Shown: piece after piece, positions 19,145 through 29,527 of the stretch
Layout of the letters: the number at the start of each line of letters is the position of its first letter
How positions within the stretch are numbered: the first letter of the stretch is position 1
From: Orientallactaga sibirica
Taxonomy: Eukaryota > Chordata > Mammalia > Rodentia > Dipodidae
Reading direction: 5' to 3'
DNA length: 64,000 nucleotides
Assembly (NCBI GenBank): GCA_036365145.1
Contig: JAEOAD010000031.1
Coordinates: 7,164,001-7,228,000, forward strand
The notes under the pieces: generated by a model
Database searches by the model: none
What the model saw: the letters and a program-made list of their open reading frames with translations, nothing else
What the model was told of the DNA's origin: nothing
Made by a program: the position numbers and the translations under genes

Positions 19145-22113
19145 ATGAGAGAGAGAGAGAGAGAATGGGCATGCTAAGGCCTCTAGCCACTGCAAATCAA
19201 CTCCAGACACATGTGCCACCTTGTGCATCTGGCTTACTTGGGTCCTAGGGAATCGAACAAGGGTCCTTTGGCTTTGCAGGCAAACATCTTAACTGCTAAG
19301 CCATCCCTTCAGCCCCCAAAGTCTTTATCTTAACAAGATGCCCAGTGGTTTGTGAGAAGAGCTTACCAAGGAGGACGGGCCTCAGACCCAGAGAGGGAAA
19401 GGGATTTCTGCATGTTCCTTCTGTCTGCGTTCCCTTCACCCCACAACTACATGGCTTTTCCCATCTTGAGCAGAGAACGAGAATGACGTCGTCTGCAAAG
19501 CTACTCCAGGTGGTGGCCTTCCTCAGGACACCCCTGTCCTAAACCCAAGGGTTGATTCAGCTCTCAGCCCAGGAGCCCCTATTGGAGCAGGGTAGTGGCT
19601 GCCTGGTGCTTGGCCTTCACAGCAAGAGTGTTCTGCAGGTGTCCTCCGCATGCTTGGGAGACCAGTGGCAAGGATGCAGGCATGGGGAACAACCAGAGAA
19701 AATGCTTCCCTGATGGAAGTGGGGCTCTTCAGCCGCCTGCCCCTCCCTTCCCCTCCCTTCCCCTCATCTCCTCACATGACACTGTTAATAGGGTGGGAAC
19801 CCTGCCAGGTGTGTCACTCGCATTGTCCTCCTGGGAGTTTTACCTCCTGGCCACACTTGGCTGTTTGGCCATGCACAGGTGCATATGTGAGCACAAATAG
19901 CTGACCCTTTCCTGAGAACTTTCTTGAGAACAGTGTAGGGAGGCTGAATGAGGATGCAAAAACCTCTTGTCAAGCCGGCCCTCTGGGCATGCATTACAGC
20001 ACCCCAGAAACATAAGAGTGAGCCAGGGCACTTGAAGAGATGGTAAGGGAATGTTGCCAGGAAGACTACAGGAATAGTCCCAAACCCTGGGAATTTCTGG
20101 GCTTCCACTTCCTGGGGTGTGGAAGTGTCTGCTCACTGCTGAATGGCCCCGAGGCACCGGCATGGAAGATGATGTCACAGTTGGCAAGATGGATGGTCAG
20201 GTGTGAGATGTAGGCCCAGTGAATTATGTCTCTCAGCCTCGGTCTTCTCGCCTGCAGAATGATCTGTGAGATCTACCCAGGCAGGGTGTTTGAGGTGAGT
20301 CCATGATGGTGGTAAGCACCCAGGATATATGAGGTGCTGGACATTCTCCGAGCTGTGCCAAAGAGCAAGGGAGGCTCAGGAGGCAGTACTGTGACTTTGG
20401 CCAGGGAACATGGTCAGGGCGAATTTCTTGGAGGAATTATTACTCAAATCAAGTCTTGAAGGAGATGGCATGTGACGAAACTCCAGCTATCCAGGTGCTA
20501 AAGTGGAGGACTGGTAGCTGGAAGGTTTTGGGTGATCTGGGAGGGACAAGTTAGGGTGGGTGTGGGGGTGGGAGCTTGAGGTCAGCTGACTGTGGTAAAG
20601 AGAAAATAGGGACAAGGCAGTGCCATTGGTACTGGAGAGCTCATAGAGCTGCTTTCTGTAGTCCAAGAGGACACCAAGCTGGGCATGGTGCACACATAGC
20701 CTGGTAAGAGAGTTCAAATGCAACACAGCAATGTCCTATCTCAAAAAAAAAAAAAAAAAAAAAAAAAGCCAGGGCTGGGGCTATTGCTCATCTGGCAGAG
20801 CGTCTACCCAGTGTGCACGAAGCCCTGGGTTTAGTCCCTAGCACTGCATAAACTGGTAGCATAGGCTACAAGAACCTCTTATCCCCCCGCCCCCCCCCCA
20901 AAAAAAACCCCAAAACAAAAGGATCTGGTCAGGAACCAGTACACTTTCTCCTTGTGTCCACCCCCCAGGGAGTGATGGGTTCCAGGTCTGGGTGACAGTC
21001 CCGTTTGCTCACAGGCTGTTCTGAACCTCTGGGCCTGAAGGACCACAGGATCCCTGACAGCAGGATCACAGCGTCCAGCACCTATAAGACCTGGGGCCTG
21101 AATGCTTTTGCCTGGTACCCTCACTTGGCACGGCTGGACATGCGGGGCAAATTCAACGCCTGGACCGCCCAGGGCAATGACAATTCCCAGTGGCTGCAGG
21201 TGGGCTGGGGCGGGGCTGGGCTATGGTGGGATCTGTGACCCTGCCCAACCCGTTTCTGCTCCTCAAGCACCTTTCTGAAAAGCTTTGTTTTTCTGCTTTT
21301 TTTAGTCCCACCCACATTCCTGGACCTTTTTCTTCACCTTACAGGGGTGTGTGTATGTGTGCCTGTAGGGGTTGACAAAGCTTAGCCTGTGGGCGGTAGG
21401 GCAGGATGGTGGAGGGCCCCCCCACCCCACCCCCCGGGCAGCTCAGGACCTCTCCACTAGAACAGAACTGGCCATTCCTGGGTCAGTACTCTTAACACTG
21501 AGCTGTACTCAAAGCCCCTTGGTATTTTGAGATAGGATCTTACTATGCAACCCAGGCTGGCCTTGAATTCCTGCTTGAGCCTCCCAAGTGCCTGGATTTA
21601 TGCCCATTGTATGGGTGAGGAAACGGGGGTTAAGCCAAGTGAGGTAGCTTTCCCAAAACAAACTATCCCCAAATGTCTGTCTTTGCACCCATCAAGGACA
21701 ACGTGGGTTTCTCCTATAGGTTGACCTGGGTTCTCAGAAGCAGGTGACGGGCATCATCACCCAGGGGGCTCGTGACTTTGGCCATATCCAGTATGTGGCA
21801 TCCTACAAGGTGGCCCACAGTAACGATGGTGTCAAGTGGACCGTGTATGAGGAAGAGGGGAACAGCAAGGTGGGTGTCTATCTGGCCGCCACTCCCAGGA
21901 CACTCTGGGGTTTGGAGGGTAGGGAAAGAGAGGAGGCTGGTGTGGGGTACTCCTGACACCCTGCTTTGCCTCCAGGTCTTCATTGGAAACTCAGACAACA
22001 ACTCGCACAAGAAGAACATGTTTGAGACGCCCTTCCTGGCTCGCTATGTGCGTGTCCTGCCCGTTACCTGGCACAACCGCATCACCTTGCGCCTAGAGCT
22101 GCTGGGCTGTTAG
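9903..22113 (+). CDS. MFGE8: MFGE8 (lactadherin), complete spliced CDS in 10 exons
   Basis: Secreted glycoprotein that bridges phosphatidylserine-exposing membranes, through its C-terminal discoidin domains, to alpha-v beta-3/5 integrins, through RGD, and so promotes uptake of apoptotic cells. The ten exons sum to 1389 nt, giving 462 residues, close to the roughly 463 of the mouse long form. Order: signal peptide (about 1-24), EGF1 (25-64), EGF2 (65-108, RGD at 86-88), Pro/Thr-rich linker (109-144), C1 (145-305), C2 (306-462, ending LELLGC). All introns are GT-AG and every junction keeps frame. The ATG at 9903 is the first in frame and is followed directly by a hydrophobic leader. Exons lie at 9903-9975, 12673-12792, 13086-13217, 15531-15638, 15879-16060, 16448-16603, 17257-17401, 21015-21199, 21720-21869 and 21976-22113. 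Domain order and wording match the known family; function is inherited from it. Confidence 0.96.
10490..10625 (-). repeat. B1 SINE in MFGE8 intron 1
   Basis: A TTTTG run, then GAGATAGGGTCTCAGTGTAG to GAGCCACCACGCCC. Confidence 0.85.
12499..12536 (+). repeat. TG dinucleotide microsatellite
   Basis: About 18 TG units in MFGE8 intron 1, 136 bp before exon 2. Confidence 0.9.
12673..12792 (+). CDS. MFGE8: MFGE8 exon 2: EGF-like domain 1
   Basis: Forty codons with the six-cysteine EGF spacing ([27 protein letters not shown]). NET after the last Cys is a possible N-glycosylation site. Both edges are phase 1, so skipping the exon would keep frame. Rodents typically have two EGF modules in this protein, human one. 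Confidence 0.93.
13086..13217 (+). CDS. MFGE8: MFGE8 exon 3: EGF-like domain 2 with RGD
   Basis: Forty-four codons with six Cys ([25 protein letters not shown]). The RGD tripeptide (residues 86-88) lies in an extended loop between the third and fourth Cys, where the integrin-binding loop of the family is found. Symmetric phase 1 exon. Confidence 0.94.
14198..14206 (+). promoter_or_regulatory. AP-1/MARE-like site TGACTCAGC in MFGE8 intron 3
   Basis: Exact match to the core shared by AP-1 sites and by NRF2/MAF antioxidant elements, in unique sequence that is not part of a repeat. A 9-base match arises by chance fairly often, so this is only a candidate. Confidence 0.25.
14516..14690 (+). repeat. 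DIP-type SINE
   Basis: Sense copy with head GGGCTGGGGAGATGG, diverged, and an AAT-rich tail. Confidence 0.75.
14709..14895 (+). repeat. DIP-type SINE
   Basis: Head GGGCCAGAGAGATGGCTTAG, body with GATGCACAAGGTGACGC, AATA-repeat tail. Confidence 0.85.
15239..15300 (+). repeat. B1 fragment
   Basis: GGCACATGTCTGTAATC and AGGCTAAGACAGGAGGATC; the left part only. Confidence 0.55.
15531..15638 (+). CDS. MFGE8: MFGE8 exon 4: Pro/Thr-rich linker (long isoform)
   Basis: Thirty-six codons reading [11 protein letters not shown] then a segment rich in Pro and Ser ([13 protein letters not shown]). It corresponds to the alternatively used Pro/Thr-rich exon of rodent MFGE8, which lengthens the spacer between the EGF and C domains and is O-glycosylated in mouse. 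NET is a possible N-glycan site. Phase 1 at both edges, with acceptor CACCAG and donor GTGAGT intact, so both long and short isoforms are possible. Confidence 0.88.
15879..16060 (+). CDS. MFGE8: MFGE8 exon 5: discoidin C1 domain, first part
   Basis: Starts [20 protein letters not shown], the classic start of an F5/8 type C domain (first Cys, then G-x-I-x-D-x-Q-I-T-A-S). It continues [12 protein letters not shown] and [15 protein letters not shown]. The donor GTACGG follows the PWIQ codon in phase 0. Confidence 0.95.
16448..16603 (+). CDS. MFGE8: MFGE8 exon 6: discoidin C1 domain, middle
   Basis: Fifty-two codons: [19 protein letters not shown], then [19 protein letters not shown]. The phrase TGVVTQGA is the conserved core strand of the discoidin fold. 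The acceptor pyrimidine tract is interrupted (CTGGAGTCCAG) but usable. Confidence 0.95.
17257..17401 (+). CDS. MFGE8: MFGE8 exon 7: discoidin C1 domain, end
   Basis: Reads [16 protein letters not shown], then [10 protein letters not shown] and [13 protein letters not shown]. It ends with the second domain Cys of the LRFELLGC signature. NSS is a possible N-glycan site, although it is followed by Pro. Phase 1 donor GTGAGT. Confidence 0.95.
18037..18050 (-). promoter_or_regulatory. Predicted CTCF core motif
   Basis: The minus strand reads CCAGCAGGTGGCGC, which fits every position of the CTCF core CCASYAGRKGGCRS, and the flanking bases (CAGCGC side) also look consensus-like. A plus-strand partial match (CCACCAGAGG) overlaps at 18051-18060. 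It lies in unique intronic DNA. Binding is predicted, not shown. Confidence 0.5.
18895..19020 (-). repeat. Old B1 SINE
   Basis: AGGCAGGGTCTCAGTATGTA to GCATACCACACCTG, a mouse-like older B1 type. Confidence 0.7.
19025..19316 (-). repeat. DIP-type SINE with expanded AATT, CA and GA tracts
   Basis: The tail shows AATT repeats (19035-19060), a CA run (19084-19120) and GA runs (to 19164), all within the reversed CT/A-rich tail; the body then runs to CCATCCCTTCAGCCCC. Confidence 0.85.
20670..20870 (+). repeat. B1-derived piece with poly(A), then an ID SINE
   Basis: GGGCATGGTGCACACATAG with a 27-A run, followed at about 20773 by GGGCTGGGGCTATTGCTC and GCAGAGCGTCTACCC, which look like ID A and B boxes. 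Confidence 0.65.
21015..21199 (+). CDS. MFGE8: MFGE8 exon 8: discoidin C2 domain, first part
   Basis: Begins [20 protein letters not shown], followed by [18 protein letters not shown] and [15 protein letters not shown]. This is the second F5/8 C repeat; the C2 domain supplies most phosphatidylserine binding in the family. Donor GTGGGC. Confidence 0.95.
21525..21605 (-). repeat. Old B1 fragment
   Basis: GAGATAGGATCTTACTATGC and GCCTCCCAAGTGCC; 115 bp before MFGE8 exon 9. Confidence 0.55.
21720..21869 (+). CDS. MFGE8: MFGE8 exon 9: discoidin C2 domain, middle
   Basis: Fifty codons: [20 protein letters not shown], then [20 protein letters not shown] and [10 protein letters not shown]. Nearly word for word the rodent C2 sequence. 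Phase 0 on both sides. Confidence 0.96.
21976..22113 (+). CDS. MFGE8: MFGE8 exon 10: C2 domain end and stop
   Basis: Reads [40 protein letters not shown] and LLGC, then TAG at 22111-22113. The last residue is the terminal Cys of the C2 domain, as in all mammalian lactadherins. NNS is a possible N-glycan site. Confidence 0.96.
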   Translation, partial: VFIGNSDNNSHKKNMFETPFLARYVRVLPVTWHNRITLRLELLGC

Positions 22114-23410
22114 TGTGCCACCTGCAAACCTAAGTGACCCAAAGGCGGAGGCTGAGGGGCCCCTGCCTCTCCCTTCCCAGGCCCTGCTGCCTTTTGTGGC
22201 TGGCTGTCTCCTGATTGTACTGGGGTTAGAGAGTGGGGGGGGGGCATCCGAGTTGATGCCACCAAGCAGTCCCATCTCCTTCCCCTCCCCCTGCAGCCCC
22301 CTTAGGCCCCTGGCTTCAGCCCTCCTGCCATCCCATTTTCTCAGGCACTACAGGGAGTCGGGTAGGTCTGGGATGAACAGGGAAGGGTGAAATTCTGGCT
22401 TCCTGCACACCACACCCCCAACTACCCAGGTCCCTGTCTCCTTGCCAGGGGTTGACCTTTAAAGGACCTCTGGCCTCCCTGCCTGTCTTTACCACACATT
22501 CCCCAACATGTTCTGTTCTGGGCCTCTTGAGGAAGAGACACCATGCCTGCTTGCTGCCCCCCTCGGGTCACCAGGCACTGTCCCTTATCTCCTGCGACCC
22601 CTCTTGACCCTCTTTGCCTTGGAGCCTAGGAAGACAATGGGACCAATGATGGGTCTGAGAAGACAGGTGGGCCGCCTGGTGTGGCCGCGGGCCCTCTGCT
22701 GGCTGTCCACTAGACTCCACAGGCAACTTCTAAAATATATTTGTGTTCTCTGCTGCACATTGTCAATATTCTGTCTAAATGAGACTGCCTGGTGCCGCTT
22801 GCTCTCCACCAGTGTCCCTGTCCTCCAGAGCCTGGCATTCTTGTGTCACCTGCCAGACTACAAATGGCTTAAGAGCAGGAGGGAGGGAGGAGCCTGGGGG
22901 ACAGGCTTTTCTCTCCTCCAAGCCTGACTCACCTCTTCCCGACATCTCCACCTCCATATGTCTAGCTCTGGGGCCTGCAGCTGCCTTCTGCTGAGGCCAG
23001 GGAAGGCCTGGCACCGAGGGGGCCCTGTGAATGTCTCGGCTCCCTTCCCACACCAGGAAGATGGGCCAGGCCCTGCTGCTGGTTTCCCCTCTGGCAATTT
23101 CCATTTTGTCTGCAACTGGAGCACTGGGCTGGAGAAACTCTTAGAAACCCAGCAAACCTGGCTCTCAGAACTGCGGAAGCCCTGGTAGGGGCCGTCGTGG
23201 GAGGGCAGGAGGGGGTGGGGTGCTGCCAAGTGGGAGTTTACCACTTCCTGGGAGGCCACCGACATGTAGTACTTCAGGGCTGAGAGGAAGGGGCCATGAG
23301 AAGTGGCCAGTGGGGGCTGTGCTGGACTGTGCCTTGACCATCTGGGAGGGGAGGCAGACAGGAGGGGCTAGCTGGCTGGGAAAGGACTGAATAAAACCAA
23401 CCCAGTCTTC
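22114..23410 (+). other. MFGE8: MFGE8 3' UTR with poly(A) signal
   Basis: About 1.3 kb of unique sequence with no SINE. AATAAA is at 23390-23395, so cleavage is expected around 23405-23415, followed by GT-rich sequence near 23640. No earlier AATAAA was seen. The length is inferred from the signal. Confidence 0.65.
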
Positions 23411-23689
23411 AAAATGAGTGTTTCAACCAAGCTTCAGGAACCATTGTGCTAGGCTCCTGAGCACAGGCTGTATGGGCAGCAGGAAGCCAGCTGAAGGGAG
23501 GGCACATCAGGGATCCTCTGGTAGTGGCTTTTTCCTGAGAGGTGCCCATTGTTGCCAGGGCTTCTTGCAGACAGGGCCAGAATAAAAGGCGCAGTGGTGG
23601 TCTCCCCATGAAGGAGGGATGCCCACTCCTGTGGACAAATATTTCTTGTGTGTGTTTGTATGTGGATTTCCGTGTGTGTGAGTTCACAT

Positions 23690-23775
23690 GCATATGTGCC
23701 CTTGCATGTAGAAGCTAGAAGACAAGCTCGGATGTCATTCCTCAGGTGTCATTCACCACCTTTTTTTTCTTTTCA

Positions 23776-23811
<36 letters not shown>

Positions 23812-24190
23812 AGACAAGGTCTCTCACTGGCCTGGAACTCACCAAGAAGGCTAGACTGGCTAGCCAGTGAGCCCCAGGGATCTTTCTGTCTTTTTTATTT
23901 TATTTATTTGAGAGAGAAAAAGGGAGAGTAAGGGGCAGATAGAAAGAATGGGCACGCCAGGGCCTTCACCCACTGCAAATGAACTCCAGATGCATGTGCA
24001 ACCTTGTGCATCTGGCTTACATGGGTCCTGGGGAATCGAACCTAGGTCCTTTGACTTTGCAGGCAAGTGCCTTAACCACTAAGCCATCCCTCCAGCCCCC
24101 CACCCCTTTTTAATGTGGGTTCTGGGGTTGGACCTCAGGTTCTCATGCTTGTGAGGCAGGCAGTTTAGTTACTGAGCTGTCTCCCCATGC
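23690..24190 (-). repeat. Old rodent repeat interrupted by a DIP SINE (23886-24101)
   Basis: The outer parts (GCTAGCCAGTGAGCCCCAGG near 23860 and a GGTTCTGGGGTTGGACCTC end near 24120) belong to the same kind of unit as at 30.95-31.23 kb. A 41-T run and a full DIP copy have split it. Confidence 0.6.
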
Positions 24191-25299
24191 CATCATTTCT
24201 TGAGCATTTCTCTGGAACTGTGTGGATGACATTTGGAATCAAGTTTTTCTTGGGATTTCTATCCTCAGACCTCTCTTCTGGAGACAGTTTGTATACTCGG
24301 GCTCTGCTCTGGCCCTACCTGGGGAGCAGCAGGCAGTGGGAGAAGCAACCTGCCACACACACTGCTTGGGATAGTTCACCTCCCATGAACTAACTGTAGG
24401 TCATGCCTTCAGGCCAAGATATCCATACAGAAGAGGAAACTGAACCCACACAGTTGTCACCTGGTCCATACCGCACAACATTTTCTGTGGGCCAGTTTTC
24501 ATGGTTGGACTGGTGGGTGGGTGGGGAGACTGGTCACAAAGCCCCCACGTGGCAGAAGAGGTCTGGGTGACTGAAAAGCTTGTCTCTCAGTCCCTTCTTC
24601 CTTTGGTCTTTGTTGCTTTGAGTGTGCTGGACATAGGCTTGAGCAAGTCCCCCTGTTGGAGTCCTTTATTTCCTCTAGTTTATCCACGGATCAGTTCCAT
24701 CTCTCTACAACCAGAGGAACTTCCCGGGCTCCTTTTGGCCCCTGTGCCTGCTGTTTGCTTTAGGGGGAGTGGAGACCATGCTCCGCAGTTCTTTGTGTTC
24801 TGATTGCTTGATACACACACACACACGCTGTGTGTTCAGGACAAGGATTGGGCCCCTGACCCTGCGGTTCTCCCAATCACTGCTGAGGAAACAGGCAGGC
24901 CAGGGCTGGTCAATATGGATAGGAAAGAAAGCACCTTGTCCAAACAGAAGCATCCTGAAAGGTGGCTGGCTGCCTGTGGACTGTGGGACAGATGGTAGGA
25001 GTCCTGAAGGAGAGCTCTATTGAAGACAAGTGGGAAGCCTGCTTGTCCCTGGAGCGGGGGGGGGGCGCTGAGAGTACCCCATCCTGTCCCTGTACACCTC
25101 TACCCCAGGTCCTCCTAGGGGTGGTGTCTCCTATGTGCCTGGCTGGCCATCTCACAGGCGCCCAAACTCAGTGCAGCAGTTGGGACTTTCAAGGGAAAGC
25201 AGACACAGCTCTCATCCCTCCCTCTTGCAAAGTGGGGGGCAGCCAGAGCCCACCCACAGAGTGCTGGAGAGGGGCTTATCTTAGTTAAAAAGCATAAGG

Positions 25300-26480
25300 G
25301 AATCTTAATGGGACCTCCCACCTCCCTCTCAACTCCTTCCCCAAGATGTGACAGCTCGCCAGCAGCCCTGGGCTTGGTGAGGTGTTCACTCACGGGTTTA
25401 TCTGGCAGCTACTCCCTGGGGGCCGGCCCTTGGGAGGGAAAGAGACTGTGTTCCTTTAAGGGGCTGGTCCACCAGGAGCGCGGGGTTTGTGGGTTGCTTC
25501 CTTTCAGGCCATTCAAGATCCCAAATCCTCTGGTGGCATCAGACCTGGACAGTCCTGACCCCAGCGTGTCCAGGTGGCCCTGAGCACTGGAGTCTTCGAG
25601 GAGCCGGCTGGGGACGGTATACGTGGCTTGGGGGTGGCCAGGGGTTCCATGGTCATGGGCTTTTTTTTTTTCCAGTCCCCCAGATCTGACCTCCCATGCC
25701 TGCCAGGCAGGGTGGGGACAGGAGGCAAGGAGTAGGGGGCAGAGGGAGCTGGGGTGTGATGGCCATTGAAGATCCCCGGCACCGTGGGAGTCTGTGGCAT
25801 GGGCTGACCCTTGTGGTCACCCTCATGAGGCAAATCCCAAGAGAAGCCTGTGGCCCTTAGAGACCTCTCGCCTGGTTCCTGAGCACCCAATCCTTCTCTG
25901 GTCCTGCTCTCTACCCCAGGCATCCGTAGGGTACTGGGAGAGGCACGGGGACCCTGGGGGTTGGGGGTGGGGACAGCCTGCAGAGGGTGTGGGGAGACTG
26001 TGTTTCTCACCTGCTCTGGCCACCTCGGGGTGGGATGCCCAGGACTCCTGCCCTAGGGACAGAACATCCGAGGGGCGCAGAGCCTGGGTGCAGCTGGTGT
26101 CTAACGGAGTTTCGTCAGGAAGAAAGGATGTGGGCACTTGGACCCTGCCCTGCAAGCAGTTTACTGGAGGGGGGGCACTGGCTCACCAGTGACCTTGTCT
26201 AGCCCACGACAACCCCCAGCACTGACCCGGGACAGAGTCTTTGCCCTCTGCAGCAAGGGGCAACGATCCGAGGCGCCCTAGCCCACTTGAGGCCCTGCAC
26301 GGGGGTGTCCGGGATGCCAATAGAAACCATCTCGGGCTTGCCCTGACCTGACGGGGTGGTGGTGGCCGGATTTCAAAGGCGTTGGTAAAGCCTGTTTTTA
26401 ACTGGGCATTGATGTCAGATTCCTCCCAGAGGGCCTGGTGGTCTTGAGGAGCAATTCTGCCCTCTGCTGGTGTCTGAGGG
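25300..26480 (+). promoter_or_regulatory. Candidate HAPLN3 promoter / noncoding exon 1 region
   Basis: Chosen because it is the main GC-rich, repeat-free block 2-3 kb beyond MFGE8, the spacing I recall for the human locus. It contains a CCCAAT-type box near 25,886 and several GC-rich runs, and a perfect CTCF core lies at its right edge. No transcription start or donor can be fixed from sequence alone. Confidence 0.25.
26457..26470 (-). promoter_or_regulatory. Predicted CTCF core motif
   Basis: The minus strand reads CCAGCAGAGGGCAG, matching all 14 positions of CCASYAGRKGGCRS. It lies in unique DNA next to the presumed HAPLN3 promoter and has the same orientation as the motif at 18037. Confidence 0.5.
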
Positions 26481-26914
26481 ACTTGTACTCATTGGGTGGC
26501 TCAGTGGCAGGGTGAATCGATGGGAGGTGGTATCCACTTCCCTCCCTATCTGGACTCAGCTTAATATTGTTCTGCTGGGGCTGGTTCCTAGGACATGGTA
26601 CCTGGGAAAGGAAAGGGGCTGGCCATCAGAACACCTGCATTTCCTCTAAGCCCGGCCTTTCAGCAGTCACTCACTCTCATACCCTTGCCCTCAGTTTCCC
26701 CAGCGGTGAAGAGAAGCTGATGGTGGCTGCTTCTCTCCTAGGGGGTGAGGGAGGAGAAAGATGGCTGCTTTGATAGCTGGTAGCAACAATCACAGCGCTG
26801 GGGTTATTTCAGGGCTGGGCCTCATCAGGCAGTGATCTGTTTTGCAAACATAGTGTCCCTTAGCTTTCTCTGAGAATATTTTTCTAGCTGATGATGTGGG
26901 CCTCTCCTTATTTA

Positions 26915-27070
26915 TTTATTTATTTATTTTGAGGTAGGGTCTCGCTCTAGCCCGGGCTGACCTAGATAGAATTCACTATGTAGTCTCAGGGTGGCCTCGA
27001 CCTCACAGTGATCCTCCTACCTCTACCTCCCGGGTGCTGGGATTAAAGGCATGCGCCACCATACTTGGCA
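26915..27070 (-). repeat. B1 SINE
   Basis: TTTA tail, GAGGTAGGGTCTCGCTCTAG to GCGCCACCATACTTGGC. Confidence 0.85.
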
Positions 27071-27779
27071 ACCTCTCCTCACTTTTACAGATAAAGAAAC
27101 TGAGGCTCAGATGACTCAGAGACTTGCCCAGTGACAGACTGGTCATAAGTGGGCAGATCCAGAATGAAATCGAGGTTGCCCATTTGATTCGAGTTCCAGG
27201 GGGCTGGCGTCTGAGATAATCAGGATAAGGAAAAAAGAGACCACACATGCCCCGCCTCCACCCTCATTAGTGGTAGATAAGCCTCAGGCAGTCATTCCTG
27301 ACTCCCACCAGGAGTGACAGGGCTTTGCACTGAGTGTTAACCTTAGCATTATGGGGCCACCCTTTTCTTCAGCCCCTGAGCTTCAGCTGGCTCAGGAGAG
27401 AGGAAAGCTTGTGCTTAGACCAGATGATTAGCCCAGGGTCACCCAGCAGGTGACAGAGCCTGGATCCAACTCATTGGGCTTTGTGTGTAACCATCCCCCT
27501 CTCACAGAAGGCGGGAGAGGAGGGCCAGCCTCCTCTGGCATGTGGCTCTTGAGCACAGGGCTTATCTCTTCCTAACTCCTTTTGTCTTCCCTGGCATATC
27601 CCAAGTGGGAGGCTGCATGACTGCTGGGCTAGCATTGTGCCTGCACTTGTCTAGTGCAACTAAAGCAGGAGGTGTGTGGAGTTGGGTTCCTAGGGTGGAG
27701 GGAGGGCAAAAGCAACAGCAAGAATGCAGTTCCTTCTACTTGGTGTGGACGAGCTGGAGTAAGGATGCAGGGTTTAAAA

Positions 27780-27972
27780 TTTTTTTAATTATTCATTTAT
27801 TAGAGAGAGAGAGAGAGAAAATGGGTGCACTAGGACCTCCAACCACTGCAGATAAACTCCATATGCATGTGCTGCCATGTGCATCTGGCTTTATGTGGGT
27901 TCTGGGGATTCAAACCCAGGTCTTTAGGCTTTGCAGGCAAGTGCTTTAACTGGTAAGCCATCTCTCCAGCCT
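27780..27972 (-). repeat. DIP-type SINE
   Basis: GAGAGA then the body, ending GTAAGCCATCTCTCCAGCC. Confidence 0.85.
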
Positions 27973-28017
27973 CAAGAATGCATGTTTTATTGGAGGCCGG
28001 AAGCCACTCTGCATGAT

Positions 28018-28081
28018 TTTTTGCCTTGCCTTGCCTTTCCTTTCCTTTCCTTTTCTTTTTTCTTTTTTTTCTTTTCTTTTC

Positions 28082-28117
<36 letters not shown>

Positions 28118-28255
28118 GAGGTAGGGTCTCTCTCTAGCCCAGGCTGACCTGTAATTCACTATGTCGTCTCAGGCAGGTCTTGAACTCATGGTGATCCTCC
28201 TACCTCTGCCTCCCTGAGAGCTGGGATTAAAGACGTGCACCACCACACCTGGCAT
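28018..28255 (-). repeat. CTTTT tract plus B1 SINE
   Basis: About 100 bases of C/T only (28018-28117), then an antisense B1 (28119-28255). Confidence 0.85.
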
Positions 28256-28608
28256 GATTCTTTAAGACTGTCGTTTGGGTGGTTCACAGTGTGGTGTGCC
28301 TCTGTTGAAGGCTCTTTGGCATCTTCCCTTTTTAGGATAAAGTCAGAGGGGCTACATGATGGTTCCTGTTACTGCCACGTGGACATCAATTCCTGATGCC
28401 CCTGGGCCTTCAGCCTCTCTGACGTCTGAAATCTTTCTGCCCAAGGCTTTTGTGGTTTGTATTTGCTCTCCCTGTAGTACTCTTCTCCCAGGATTTTCAA
28501 GACATCTGCCATCTCAAAGAGCCTTCCTCACCCCCTGTCTAAAGGAACACCCAGAGTTGGCAGAGGGTTTGCTAAGCATGCACAAAGTCCCCTCGCTGTA
28601 TTAAGTAG

Positions 28609-28745
28609 GTGTGGTGGTGCATGCTTGTAATCCCAGCACATGGGAGGTGGAGGAAGGAGGTTCAAAAGTTCAAGTTTATCCTTGGCTACATATCTGATTA
28701 AACCCAGCCTGGGCTACATGAGGCCTTGTCTCAAAACTAAATGAC
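28609..28745 (+). repeat. Old B1 SINE
   Basis: GTGTGGTGGTGCATGCTTG to GGCCTTGTCTCAAAAC. Confidence 0.7.
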
Positions 28746-29118
28746 TAAAGGAATATTCCTCTCCCTCCTTCATCTTTATCACATGCTGCCACATGTCACG
28801 TCTTTGCTCTGTCACCCTTGCTTAACTGTTAACCTTAGGAGCATGTCTGCTCCAAGCCCCCAGTGGGTAGAACTGTACCTGGCCTGTTGTAGTTGCATGA
28901 TAAATATTTGCTGAAAGACTGAGATCAAGTCTCAGTTCCTTTTCTTCTCAGCCTTTGGCAAGCATCTTAGCATGGCGGAACCTCGGCTTTCAGGTCAGTG
29001 CAAGGGAAATGGTTCTGATGCTGTGATGTAACCATATCCACGGAGGGCCACTGATAGTTGAGGGCAGCCTTTAAACAGGACAGAGCATTATGTGGATCAA
29101 CTGAAAAACAAACATCCA

Positions 29119-29335
29119 GGGCTGGGGAGGTGGCTTAGTGGTTAAGGCGTTTGCCTGCAAAGCCAAAGGATCCCGGTTCCATTCCCCAGGACCCACATAA
29201 GCCAGATGCACAACGGGGCGCATGTGTGTGGAGTTCATTTTCGGTGGCTGGATCCCCTGGCATGCCCATTCTCTCTCTCTCTCTCTGCCTCTTTCTCTCT
29301 CAAATAAATAGAAAAAATATTAAAACAAACAAACA
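29119..29335 (+). repeat. DIP-type SINE
   Basis: GGGCTGGGGAGGTGGCTTAG, a CT run and a CAAATAAATAGAAAAA tail; a complete sense copy. Confidence 0.9.
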
Positions 29336-29527
29336 GACAAACACCCAACAGAGTCCTGCCTTTGTCACTTCCTGTGTGACCACTGGGTAGTTGCATCTTG
29401 TCTTTTGCCTCTGTTCACTTGTGGATTAAATAGGGGAGAATAAAATTCTCATTGTTGATCAAAGGGTGGAGGTTCTTGGGAGGACCATGGAAAGTGCTAT
29501 ACATAGAAGTCCATTAAAAACTAGGGA

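Larger units (their letters stand above)
17402..21014 (+). other. MFGE8: MFGE8 intron 7
   Basis: Separates the two C domains, as expected for duplicated discoidin modules. It contains unique DNA with a CTCF-like motif at 18037, an old B1 and a DIP-type SINE (18.9-19.3 kb), and B1/ID remnants at 20.67-20.87 kb. No coding exon is seen. Confidence 0.7.

Noticed and set aside
25513..26192. Open frames of 110-165 codons on both strands
   Set aside because: Overlapping frames on opposite strands in GC-rich unique DNA without splice signals or family resemblance. At best they overlap a noncoding first exon of HAPLN3.
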